Source: CAYTRP01 sp964625145
GTDB taxonomy: Bacteria > Sumerlaeota > Sumerlaeia > SLMS01 > JAHLLQ01
Direction of reading: 5' to 3'
Length of the DNA: 23,211 nt
NCBI GenBank assembly: GCA_964625145.1
Contig: CAZVAQ010000046.1
Coordinates: 1-23,211, forward strand
Shown here: positions 8,478-16,179 of the stretch, in pieces
Layout: the number at the start of each line of letters is the position of its first letter
How positions within the stretch are numbered: the stretch's first letter is position 1
Notes under the pieces: generated by a model
Databases searched by the model: none
Seen by the model: the letters and a program-made list of their open reading frames with translations, nothing else
What the model was told of the DNA's origin: nothing
Program-made: the position numbers and the translations under genes

Positions 8478-9788
8478 TCAGTTTAAGCCGGCTTGGGCGG
8501 CGGGAGTTCTGCTCGTCTCGACCGGAGTGCCGCGCAGTTCCACGCCCAGAGCGGGCAGGGGGCGCAGGGGGTGGCCGGATTCGGCGGTCGCCTCCACGGT
8601 GCGGGCGGCGAGGATCAACCGCGCCAGGTCCGCACGCCGGGGATCGGCGGTCGTTACTCGCAGGATATGCCGCAGGACATGGCGGATGGCGTCCTCGACC
8701 CGGGGCTGGACGATGGGCGCGGCCAGCAGGTCGAGCTGCACGCCGAAGGGTTGTCCCCGCTGCAGGGACAGCTCGTAGTTCAGGGCCCCTTGGGTGACGT
8801 GATGGACCAGATCGTCAAAGCGCCTGAGCAGGACCGTGGTGCCTTCGGTGTCCAGATTGACCTCGTATCCCGACAAGGCGGCCCCAAAGGGGTCGTCATC
8901 ATCCTGATTGTCGAGGGTGGGGCCGGCCACGACGGACGATCGCCAGGACATGAGCCGCAGTGCGTCATCGGCAAAGGCCTCCGCCATGGTCGCCGCGTCG
9001 AACTTGGCGGAGGATAGCAAGGCATAGCTTTCGAGGCACTCGGCCAGCAGGCCGCTGCGGTGGGCTTCCTCCGCGATGGCGAGCTGGGCCTTCAGGGTGG
9101 TGCCTTGCAGCAGGTTGTACGTCTCTGCCAGATGGCGAAAGATCTCTTCCAGATCCCTGCGGGTGGTGAGGGATGCCTCGCCGCCAGCGCGCAGTGCAGG
9201 CAGCCGGCGCAATGCCGTGCGCGATACATGCAGCCAATCGAAGAAGCGCGCCATGACGGCGGGCGAGGTGTCGATGCGGCTGCCGATGCGGGCGCTCCAC
9301 AGATGCGTCCAATCGGCCAGCTCGCGGGCGCGTTGGTGCAATGACTTGCGGGGGAAACCGGAGAGCGAACCGCGGGCGACCGACTGCAAGTCGAGCAGCG
9401 GAAGCAGACGGTTGTCCCATTCCTCGCGCGTCTCGATGGCCAGCAGCAGATCATCGTCCACCTGGTCGATGAGATGAGCGCGAAAGCCCGACAGGAGCAG
9501 CACGTATCGCCCCTGAAGATCATTGCCGCGCAGGATGGCGCGGACGCGGCGGTGGACGGGGGCGAAATCCTCGAAGCGGCGAAACGCCGTGGCGGTGGAG
9601 GGCAGTTCCTCACTGGTGCTGACCGCCAGCAACGTCGCGCCATCGGGGAGCGAAAGAGCGTACCATCCGAACTCGCCACCGGGCGTCTTCAAGGTGCGGG
9701 CCTGTGCCCGCGGCGCCACCTGCCACCCGAGATGGGCGAGGAAGGAAAACAGGCGGCGGAGAGGGTCGTGGCGGGTTTCGGATGTCAC
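8478..9788 (-). CDS. Unrecognised soluble protein, about 436 residues
   Basis: I do not recognise this protein. It has no signal peptide or membrane segment, so it is probably cytoplasmic. The N-terminal part (LRRLFSFLAHLGWQV, then GWYALSLPDGATLLAVSTS) looks like a mixed alpha/beta domain. The middle is Arg-rich and helical (HQRARELADWTHLW; FFDWLHVSRTALRRLPAL). An acidic patch DNQDDDDPF precedes a C-terminal domain with FDDLVHHVTQGALNYEL and RHVLRHILRV. The frame is open back to 9929, but the first 47 codons look non-coding. I place the start at GTG 9788, although no clear ribosome site is visible. The M16 gene lies 162 bases downstream on the same strand. Confidence 0.72.
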   Translation of the reverse strand: MTSETRHDPLRRLFSFLAHLGWQVAPRAQARTLKTPGGEFGWYALSLPDGATLLAVSTSEELPSTATAFRRFEDFAPVHRRVRAILRGNDLQGRYVLLLSGFRAHLIDQVDDDLLLAIETREEWDNRLLPLLDLQSVARGSLSGFPRKSLHQRARELADWTHLWSARIGSRIDTSPAVMARFFDWLHVSRTALRRLPALRAGGEASLTTRRDLEEIFRHLAETYNLLQGTTLKAQLAIAEEAHRSGLLAECLESYALLSSAKFDAATMAEAFADDALRLMSWRSSVVAGPTLDNQDDDDPFGAALSGYEVNLDTEGTTVLLRRFDDLVHHVTQGALNYELSLQRGQPFGVQLDLLAAPIVQPRVEDAIRHVLRHILRVTTADPRRADLARLILAARTVEATAESGHPLRPLPALGVELRGTPVETSRTPAAQAGLN

Positions 9789-10053
9789 GGCGGGGGAAGG
9801 TCCGGGAAATGGATCACACAAGGAACGACCTCGATTACCACGCGCCGCGCTGGTGTCAAACCCGGAAGGATTTATTTGGCGCGCCGTGAAATGGTGCGAA
9901 TGGTGGCGCGCTGCAGCCCGGCCGGGCAAACCATGTGGGTTGGATCGCCCATCGGTGGGGCATTCTCGTCTTGCAATAGGCGGTGGCGATCATTACGCGG
10001 TTCGCGAAATCACGGGGCTTCCTCTGGAATTCACTAATCGCAGAGGAGAATAC

Positions 10054-10407
10054 CATGCGCGAGGAAACCACGTCCTGGCTGCTGGGGGCAGCGCTGTGCC
10101 TGGCACTGCTCGCCATCCATTCCGCTTCGGCCAGCACCGCGTACTCCCGACAAGGGCAGTCTGGCCAGCGAGTCCACTTCGGTCAACGGACCACCCGACT
10201 TCATCCTCACGTTGTGAGATTCAGAAGTAGTCGGGCTCACTTATCGCGGTGCCTGACTTCGGAGGCGATGCACCTGACGGCCAGGAACGATGACTTCAAG
10301 TCGCCATGCGGCACGGCCGAAATCCCTTCGAGATGCCGCGCGAGGAGAACCGCAAGCTACTTCCAGGCCGCAGGAGATCACAGCTCACATGATTCCTAGC
10401 AGGTGGA
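10054..10407 (+). pseudogene. Decayed tail-fibre/S74-type protein gene, copy 1
   Basis: The start is still gene-like: GAGGAG six bases before the ATG, then a signal peptide (WLLGAALCLALLAIHSASAS). After that, pieces of the N-terminal domain shared with the two genes downstream can be read, but in different frames. They are QGQ, then after one extra base LASESTSVNGPPDFILTL, stop, DSEVVG; then DFGGDAPDGQER, stop, LQVAMRH; then PQEITA. The intact copy has matching LWNAPSNG, DFGAYAFDGEARWLEIAVR and PRQPLTAV. Both stops are TGA where the relatives have the conserved Trp codon TGG. About 20 codons also seem to be missing in the middle, and no central or C-terminal domain follows. This is a dead relic. 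Confidence 0.8.
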
Positions 10408-10535
10408 CGTGGGAAATTCCGGGTTGCAGGCAGGAATCACGTGGTGTGGCATACTTGACATCTCCTCAGAGACCCCAGCCTGCAAGATCCTGCGCGCCTT
10501 GTTTTGGCGAGCGTACCATCACTAGGAGAAGTCGC
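10408..10535 (+). other. Short spacer upstream of tail-fibre copy 2
   Basis: No gene is visible. A TTGACA lies at 10455-10460, but no TATAAT-like hexamer sits 16-18 bases after it, so a promoter is only possible. AGGAG at 10524-10528 is the ribosome site of copy 2. Confidence 0.35.
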
Positions 10536-11230
10536 ATGCGTCACAATCCGGCAATTGGTTGCTTGATCATCTTCCTCTCGTTGATGAGTGGACTCCTCCA
10601 CGCCGCGTCTCTGGGCACATCCTTCACTTATCAGGGACAACTCAACCAATTGGGCAATCCGGTCGCCGGCTCGGCAAACCTCGTCTTCTCCCTGTGGGAT
10701 GAACCGTCCGGCGGCGTTCAAGTGGCGCCTCCGGTCGCCATTGACAATGTTGTTGTGGAGGACGGTTTGTTCACCGTTCAACTGGACTTTGGGCCGGAGG
10801 CCTTCGGCGGCGAAGCCCGGTGGCTGGAGATTGAAGTGGAGTCGCAGACCTTGGCTCCGCGCCAGCTTCTGACGGCTGTTTCCCACGCGATCGTGGCGGA
10901 GCGTTCGCTGATGGATCCGATCCACACCGTTCTTGTGAGTCCCGTCCCGTTGAAGTCCTGCGAAGAGTCGTGCAACTCCCCGTCACCCGTTGGCGCTACA
11001 AGGGAGAGGCGGATTCGGTGCGGCACATTGGCCCGATGGCCCAGGACTTCAGCGCGGCGTTCGGCCTTGGCGAAAGCGAGACGCACATCGGCACCGTGGA
11101 CGCGGATGGGGTTGCCTTGGCGGCGATCCAGGGATTGCACGAACTGGTGCGTGAGAAGGATGCGGAGATCGAGGAGTTGAAGGCGCGCCTCGAGCGGCTG
11201 GAGAAGCATCTCTTGATCGACGGGGATTGA
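10536..11230 (+). pseudogene. Truncated and frameshifted tail-fibre/S74 protein gene, copy 2
   Basis: The first part is intact in one frame: AGGAG ribosome site, signal peptide, TSFTYQGQLNQLGNPV, FSLWDEPSGG, DGLFTVQLDFG, GGEARWLEIEV and APRQLLTAV. Around 10925-10950 the meaningful reading moves to the -1 frame, which runs PVEVLRRVVQLPVTRWRYKG, VRHIGPMAQDFSAAFGLGE and a C-terminal coiled coil (EIEELKARLERLEKHL) to the stop at 11230. That is the chaperone-of-endosialidase (peptidase S74) end of such proteins. The whole beta-rich middle and the SxxxxK self-cleavage site are missing. The unshifted frame instead reads into Arg-rich nonsense that stops at 11180. An internal deletion with the join out of frame explains this best. 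Confidence 0.82.
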
Positions 11231-11276
11231 ACCTACCATCCAAATAGTCTGCAAAAACGCCCAAGGAGAGAGTCAC

Positions 11277-13166
11277 ATGATAGTCTCATGCTTGCGAATT
11301 GCCCTGATCGTCGCATGTGCCCTCACGCTGTTGCCATCGATCAACCTGGCGGCCCCTCTTGCCACATCCTTTACCTACCAAGGACACCTCAATCACCTGG
11401 ACGCCCCGATCAATGACACGGCCGACTTCCAGTTCAGGCTGTGGAATGCTCCGTCGAATGGAGTGGCAATTGGAGTCATGAACGGGATTAACGACGTGGA
11501 AATCGTGGATGGGCTCTTCACGGTAATGCTGGATTTCGGCGCTTACGCCTTTGATGGCGAGGCACGATGGCTGGAGATTGCGGTGCGTACTCCGCATGAC
11601 GCGACGGACTCCGAACCGTTCACAATCCTCTCCCCGCGCCAGCCACTGACTGCCGTGCCGTACGCTCTTCAGACACGCGGGCTCTATGTGAACGAGATTG
11701 GACGAGTGGGGATCGGCACCAAGATGCCAGAAAGTTCCCTGGATGTCGTCGGTGGTCTTCAGACATTGGGGGCCGGTTCTGCTGTCCGTGTGCAGAACCC
11801 CAACAATGGCGGGGCAAGTGTCACTCTCGATTGGGCCAGCGATGTCGCCCGCATCCGGATCGGCGGCGCCGGGACCGGTTCGCAGAATGGATTCGACATC
11901 CAGACGGCAGGCGAAACCAGCCGCCTGCGCGTGCTGAACAACGGCAATGTGGGCTTGGGGACGACCAACCCGGAGGCCCGTCTTGATGTCCGCGGCACCA
12001 TCACCAGCCGCGTGGGCGCTGGAAACAACGACAACATTGTCGTGCAAAAGCCCGGAGACATTGGACCATCCAACACCAGCTTCCGATTCTCGCATCGCAC
12101 GAATGGCACGGAGATGTGGCTGTACGCTTTCGGGGACTCCGGTTTTCAGAATCTTCAAGGATGGGACTATGCCAACAGCCGCGTGCTCTTTCCCGCCAAT
12201 GGCAATGACCTGGTCGTGGACATTGAAAACAGTCGCGTCGGCATGGGCACGACGGCGCCATTGAGCAAGCTCCACGTGACAAGCTCCGAAGTCGAGACGG
12301 TGCGCGCCATCAATACCAGTGTCTCAAACTTCCGCTTCGGCGTTTATGGCGAGACAGCCTCCGATGGCGAAGGCGCCGGTGTCTTTGGCCGCGCCACGAG
12401 CACCGATGGCTTCTTGACAAAGGGTGTTTGGGGAATCAGCGATTCCGACGAAGGCTACGGCGTGTGGGGTCAGGCGACGTCGGCCACCGGCTCGCCCACC
12501 GGAGTCTTTGGATCAACGTCTGCAAGTGAGGGATATGGCGTCGTTGGATCGGCGAGTGGGAGCTTCGGCACCGGCGTTCGCGGTTCAGCCAACGGAAGCA
12601 GTGGAAGTGCGGTCTGGGGCTCTGCGTTTCACTCCAGCGGCAACACCATTGCCGTCGGCGGACAGGCTCTATCGCCAAATGGGTATGCTGGCTATTTTAT
12701 CGGTCGCGCCTATGTCTCCCTGCGCCTGGGAGTTGGCATCGAACCGCACGCCTCTTATCGCATCGCGCTCCCCAACACGGCCAACAATGCCGGCCGCGCC
12801 ATCGCCAATCGATGGGACACGTACTCTTCCCGTGAATGGAAGGAGAATATCCGCCCCATCGACAATCCCCTGGAGATTGTGAGCCGGTTGACCGGCGTGC
12901 GATTCGATTGGAAGGACGCCCACGAAGGCGCGGCGGATATCGGCTTCATCGCGGAGGAAGTGGGAGAGGTCCTGCCGGAAATCGTCACCTACTCCGCCGA
13001 CGGTACCAGGGCCGAAGCCATGGATTACGCGCGCGTGACGCCGCTTCTCGTGGAGGCTGTGAAGGAGTTGGATGCCCAATCCCGGGCGAAGGAGGCTCGG
13101 ATTGCTGAATTGGAGGCGCGGCTCGAACGCCTGGAGGCGATGCTGGAGGTCGCGGTGGCCGAGTAA
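11277..13166 (+). CDS. Tail-fibre-like surface protein with C-terminal S74 self-cleaving chaperone, copy 3 (intact)
   Basis: This is the one complete copy, at 629 residues. It has a signal peptide (cut near NLAAP) and an N-terminal domain with SFTYQGHLNHL and GEARWLEIAV (about 28-130). Three fibre-type repeats follow, GIGTKMPESSLDV, GLGTTNPEARLDV and GMGTTAPLSKLHV, at about 144, 226 and 322. Residues 355-470 carry about nine glycine-rich units of the form GV-aromatic-G. The S74 domain begins near Ser517-Ser518, and SSREWKENI places Lys522 five residues after Ser517, as in endosialidase chaperones that trimerise and cut themselves off. A coiled coil ends the protein. AAGGAG lies eight bases before the ATG. 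The likely product is a trimeric, secreted or surface-attached fibre. Its ligand is unknown. Confidence 0.88.
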   Translation: MIVSCLRIALIVACALTLLPSINLAAPLATSFTYQGHLNHLDAPINDTADFQFRLWNAPSNGVAIGVMNGINDVEIVDGLFTVMLDFGAYAFDGEARWLEIAVRTPHDATDSEPFTILSPRQPLTAVPYALQTRGLYVNEIGRVGIGTKMPESSLDVVGGLQTLGAGSAVRVQNPNNGGASVTLDWASDVARIRIGGAGTGSQNGFDIQTAGETSRLRVLNNGNVGLGTTNPEARLDVRGTITSRVGAGNNDNIVVQKPGDIGPSNTSFRFSHRTNGTEMWLYAFGDSGFQNLQGWDYANSRVLFPANGNDLVVDIENSRVGMGTTAPLSKLHVTSSEVETVRAINTSVSNFRFGVYGETASDGEGAGVFGRATSTDGFLTKGVWGISDSDEGYGVWGQATSATGSPTGVFGSTSASEGYGVVGSASGSFGTGVRGSANGSSGSAVWGSAFHSSGNTIAVGGQALSPNGYAGYFIGRAYVSLRLGVGIEPHASYRIALPNTANNAGRAIANRWDTYSSREWKENIRPIDNPLEIVSRLTGVRFDWKDAHEGAADIGFIAEEVGEVLPEIVTYSADGTRAEAMDYARVTPLLVEAVKELDAQSRAKEARIAELEARLERLEAMLEVAVAE

Positions 13167-13238
13167 AACCCCCCTTCGTTTTGTCGTTGCCGATCACCCT
13201 TTCGTGGCTCCAAGCTCTCCTCACGTTGGAGGGCATGG

Positions 13239-13757
13239 ATGAGCTTCAGGATAGTCTTGTGGGCTGTTTTTCTGGCGATCCTCGCGATCATGTGGGGGCG
13301 CGAGTTCATCACGCTGGGCGAGGCGCGGCGCGATGGATCGGCCACGCTCTTTGACTTTCAGCGCTTCCGCAGGCGGACACTCGGCCTCTTCCTTCTCCTT
13401 CTTCTCGGCATCGGGATGGATCTGTCCACATGGCTCAAATGGGACACGCCGTGGCAGGCCGTCGGGTTCTACGGCGTTTTCTTCATCCTGTTCCTGTGGT
13501 TGTTGATCGTGGCGGGTCGGGATCTGCGTGCGACGCTTGCCACTTTTCACAATGAGAACGAGGGGATGACGGTGGCGGCGCTGGAGGAGATCCGGCGCGC
13601 CTTCGCCGCGCAGCGGGGCAGCCGCGACCACCAAGCCATTCCGCTGATGGACTTCTCGGGCTGGCCCAGGGACGGGTCGTCACCCAAGGTGCGCAAACTG
13701 GAGGAGGATCTCAGCGAGTCCGCCCGCGAGGAGGAAGCGGAGGGACAGCGGCGCTGA
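13239..13757 (+). CDS. Small membrane protein, unknown function
   Basis: The product has 172 residues. Three hydrophobic segments are visible: IVLWAVFLAILAIMW at the N-terminus, TLGLFLLLLLGIGM at about 47-60, and FYGVFFILFLWLLIVAG at about 76-92. A charged cytoplasmic-type tail of about 75 residues ends in an acidic/basic stretch (KLEEDLSESAREEEAEGQRR). GGAGG lies six bases before the ATG. I recognise no family. It follows the tail-fibre gene by 72 bases on the same strand and could be co-transcribed. Its 3' end overlaps the convergent Cys-rich gene by 47 bases. Confidence 0.7.
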   Translation: MSFRIVLWAVFLAILAIMWGREFITLGEARRDGSATLFDFQRFRRRTLGLFLLLLLGIGMDLSTWLKWDTPWQAVGFYGVFFILFLWLLIVAGRDLRATLATFHNENEGMTVAALEEIRRAFAAQRGSRDHQAIPLMDFSGWPRDGSSPKVRKLEEDLSESAREEEAEGQRR

Positions 13758-13920
13758 GGACGCTCCAGTCCTTCTTGTAGAGCGGGCACGGTTCACGATA
13801 CTTGTACTGCGGGTCGGGCTTCTCCGGATGCGAGCATTCGCAGTCCGTGGAATCCGAAGAAGCGTGCTTCGGACGGTTGAAGTAGGCGCAGTCATCCAGC
13901 CTGCAGCGGACTCGGGTCAT
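13711..13920 (-). CDS. Small cysteine-rich protein, probably metal-binding
   Basis: The product has 69 residues, starting MTRVRCRLDDCAYF. Five Cys lie in the first 46 residues, in the patterns C-x4-C and C-x-C (DCECSHPEKP), followed by a single Cys in REPCPLYKKDW. Together with the nearby His this suggests a small zinc- or iron-binding fold. It recalls other short Cys-rich bacterial proteins, but I cannot name a family. The ATG is four bases past the MFS stop codon and lacks a strong ribosome site, so translation is probably coupled to the MFS gene. The frame extends upstream to 14031, but that part is Pro-rich and antisense-like within the MFS gene. The 3' end overlaps the convergent membrane-protein gene. 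Confidence 0.65.
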   Translation of the reverse strand: MTRVRCRLDDCAYFNRPKHASSDSTDCECSHPEKPDPQYKYREPCPLYKKDWSVLSAAVPPLPPRGRTR

Positions 13921-13924
13921 GTCG

Positions 13925-15313
13925 TCAAACCGTGGAGGGGGAGGTGGAGGCCCGGCGGGCGGCTTCGGACCTGGCGCGCTCGAACGCTCGCGCACGAATG
14001 ATTGATGCCGACCAGACGCAGGCAACCGCAAGCAGGATTGCCGAGATGCGGATGGTCCACATGGCCGTGATTTGGTCGGAAATCGCCCCCATCAGCAATC
14101 CCCCAATGGGGAATGCCGACCCCCAAGCGATGGACCAGATTCCCATGACGCGGCCTCGGATCTCGTCCGCCACGCTCAATTGTACCAGCGTGTTTCCGGT
14201 GGACAGGAACATCACGCCGCCAAAGCCCGTGGCGACCAGGGGCAAGGCCATCAACGGCCAGGCGGTCCACTGCAGCGACGGGACGCCCCACCAAATGTCC
14301 GAAAGGCTGAAGGTGAAAAGCCCGGACGCCATGATGGCCATGGCGATCAGCAGATGCCGCACGGCGTCGCGCTTGGCGGTGCGACTGGCGACAAACAACG
14401 CGCCAAACACCGCACCAACGCCGAACATGGAGGCCAGCACGCCGAACTCCAGTTCCTTCAGCCCCAACTCGTCCTGCGCAATGCCGGCCAGCAGGTTCTG
14501 AAACGACCAACCGAAGATCAAGGTGATGGAAAGAAGGATGAGCACCAACCTCACCGGCCGGTTGGTGAGGACTTCGTTCAGCCCCTCGCGCAATTGCGCG
14601 ATCGGATGCGCGTGGCGCGCAGGCGAACGGCGCGGTTTCACATGCACCATGAGCAATGTGCCGATGACGACCAGATAGGCCATCGCGTCGATGGCGAAGC
14701 AGGCCACCATCCCAACGGTTCCCATCAACAGTCCCGCCACGGAGGGGCCGATGATGCGCGTCAGGTTCACATTGGCGGAGTTCAGCGCGATGGCGTTCAT
14801 CAACCGGTCGCGACCGACAAGCTCTACGACAAAGGCTTGGCGCGCGGGGACCTCCACGGAGAACGCCACACCGAGCGTTGCGGCAATCGTCATCAGTTGC
14901 CAGATCTGCACGAGGTCGAAGTAGATGAGCATCGAAAGGCTCGTTGAACAGGACATGCTGACCAGCGACGACAGGATGATGATCCGGCGCTTGTCATAGC
15001 GGTCCGCGAGCAAGCCTCCGATGGGAGAGAGCACCGTCATCGGAAAGAGGGTGAGGGCAAAGACGGTGCCGAGCATCGTCATGCTGCCGGTCAATTGAAA
15101 CACCAGCCAGCCAAGCGCCGTCCGACGCATCCACGAACCGGTCAGGGACAGCGTCTGGCCGCAGAAGAAGAGGCGATAGTCGCGCACGCTCAGCGCGGAG
15201 AAGGTATTGGCGAACCATGACACCGGAGGCCCTTCGCCTCCCGGTGGTTCGCAGGAGGCGGACATGCCCGCATCAGCCGGGCTTTCAGGGGGAGGGTGCT
15301 GGGGAGTCGTCAC
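13925..15313 (-). CDS. MFS transporter of the MFS_3/EntS-like exporter group
   Basis: This is a major facilitator protein of about 462 residues with about 10-12 membrane segments. Typical features are the N-terminal ALSVRDYRLFFCGQTLSL, TALGWLVFQLTGS, the motif-A-like loop GGLLADRYDKRR, and RIIGPSVAGLLMGTVGMVACF in the fifth to sixth helix region. This pattern fits proton-driven exporters of drugs, siderophores or other small molecules; the substrate is not visible. The start is uncertain. GTG at 15313 overlaps the pdxJ stop as GTGA, a common coupling arrangement, while ATG 15265 would drop 16 residues. The N-terminal 50 residues are Pro-rich and poorly conserved in appearance. It lies between pdxJ and the Cys-rich gene in an apparent operon. 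Confidence 0.9.
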   Translation of the reverse strand: MTTPQHPPPESPADAGMSASCEPPGGEGPPVSWFANTFSALSVRDYRLFFCGQTLSLTGSWMRRTALGWLVFQLTGSMTMLGTVFALTLFPMTVLSPIGGLLADRYDKRRIIILSSLVSMSCSTSLSMLIYFDLVQIWQLMTIAATLGVAFSVEVPARQAFVVELVGRDRLMNAIALNSANVNLTRIIGPSVAGLLMGTVGMVACFAIDAMAYLVVIGTLLMVHVKPRRSPARHAHPIAQLREGLNEVLTNRPVRLVLILLSITLIFGWSFQNLLAGIAQDELGLKELEFGVLASMFGVGAVFGALFVASRTAKRDAVRHLLIAMAIMASGLFTFSLSDIWWGVPSLQWTAWPLMALPLVATGFGGVMFLSTGNTLVQLSVADEIRGRVMGIWSIAWGSAFPIGGLLMGAISDQITAMWTIRISAILLAVACVWSASIIRARAFERARSEAARRASTSPSTV

Positions 15314-16053
15314 GGTGCCGCGGCTGACTCCTCCCGCTTCAACACCTCCAGATACGCCCGGATCGTCGGGCGCCAACCCATCCACAACGCGTCGCACACA
15401 ATGGCATGGCCGATGGAGACTTCCTTCAGCCCGGTGAGCCGGCGCATGAGCACCATGTTCTTCAAATTCAAGTCATGCCCCGCGTTGATCTCCAGGCCGA
15501 TCTCGGTCGCCAGCTTGGCCGCGCGGTCAAAATGGGCAAAGGACGCCTCGCCCTCTCCCTGCTCGAAAGCCACGGCGAACGGTTCCGTGTAGAACTCGAT
15601 GCGGTCGGCGCCGGTGGCCTTGGCGGCCTCCACCTGGTGCAGCTCCGGTTCGAGGAACAGGGACACGCGCCCGGCCGATTCCTTCAGCTCCGCCACGACC
15701 CGCCGCAGGAGGTCAGCATGGCGCTGCGCATCCCAGCCGGCATTGCTGGTCAGCGCATCGGGTGGATCGGGAACCAGGGTTGCCTGCGTGGGACGGGTCT
15801 CGCGTACAAGTCGCAAGTACCGGTCGTCCGGAAAGCCCTCAATGTTGAACTCGACGCGGCCGGCGGTCAGCTCTGCCAACTCATACACGTCCGTCTCGCG
15901 GATGTGCCGTTCGTCGGGCCGGGGGTGCACGGTGATCCCATGGGCCCCTTCCTCCATCGCGGCGAAGGAGAATTCGCGCACCGAAGGCCACTTGCCCCCC
16001 CGGGAATTGCGCAGGGTAGCTATCTTGTTGACGTTTACACTCAGCTTGATCAC
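15310..16053 (-). CDS. pdxJ: Pyridoxine 5'-phosphate synthase
   Basis: PdxJ condenses 1-deoxy-D-xylulose 5-phosphate with 3-amino-2-oxopropyl phosphate to form pyridoxine 5'-phosphate, the last ring-forming step of the DXP-dependent vitamin B6 route. The 247 residues contain the expected catalytic His43 and His50 in GITVHPRPDERHI, Glu72 in FNIEG, and His193 in NAGH. The N-terminus reads LSVNVNKIATLRNSRGG, the variant seen in Bacteroidota-type enzymes, where E. coli has GVNIDHIATLR. The frame is open to 16164, but family length and AGGAAG six bases upstream point to GTG 16053. It starts an operon with the MFS gene and is divergent from glnE. No pdxA is in the window. Confidence 0.95.
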   Translation of the reverse strand: MIKLSVNVNKIATLRNSRGGKWPSVREFSFAAMEEGAHGITVHPRPDERHIRETDVYELAELTAGRVEFNIEGFPDDRYLRLVRETRPTQATLVPDPPDALTSNAGWDAQRHADLLRRVVAELKESAGRVSLFLEPELHQVEAAKATGADRIEFYTEPFAVAFEQGEGEASFAHFDRAAKLATEIGLEINAGHDLNLKNMVLMRRLTGLKEVSIGHAIVCDALWMGWRPTIRAYLEVLKREESAAAP

Positions 16054-16133
16054 GAGGCGCTTCCTGTTGTCCTCCCCGCAGGATGATTGGTGAGTAGGGC
16101 CAGCCCACCCTGCGACGCGAGGGTAAACACACC

Positions 16134-16158
16134 CCCGGCTCGAATGGCAAAAGCCGGG
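16134..16158 (+). promoter_or_regulatory. Hairpin in the glnE leader
   Basis: CCCGGCT at 16134-16140 pairs exactly with AGCCGGG at 16152-16158 across an 11-base loop. It ends 21 bases before the chosen glnE start and just upstream of its ribosome site. It has no T-tract, so it is not an obvious terminator. It could affect glnE translation, or simply be GC-rich chance pairing. Confidence 0.3.
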
Positions 16159-16179
16159 CCACACCCCGAGGGATTGTCG

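Noticed and set aside
10054..13166. Prophage or diversity-generating retroelement behind the tail-fibre array
   Set aside because: No reverse transcriptase, terminase, capsid, portal, integrase or template/variable repeat pair is visible. The proteins have Sec-type signal peptides, which phage fibres do not usually carry.
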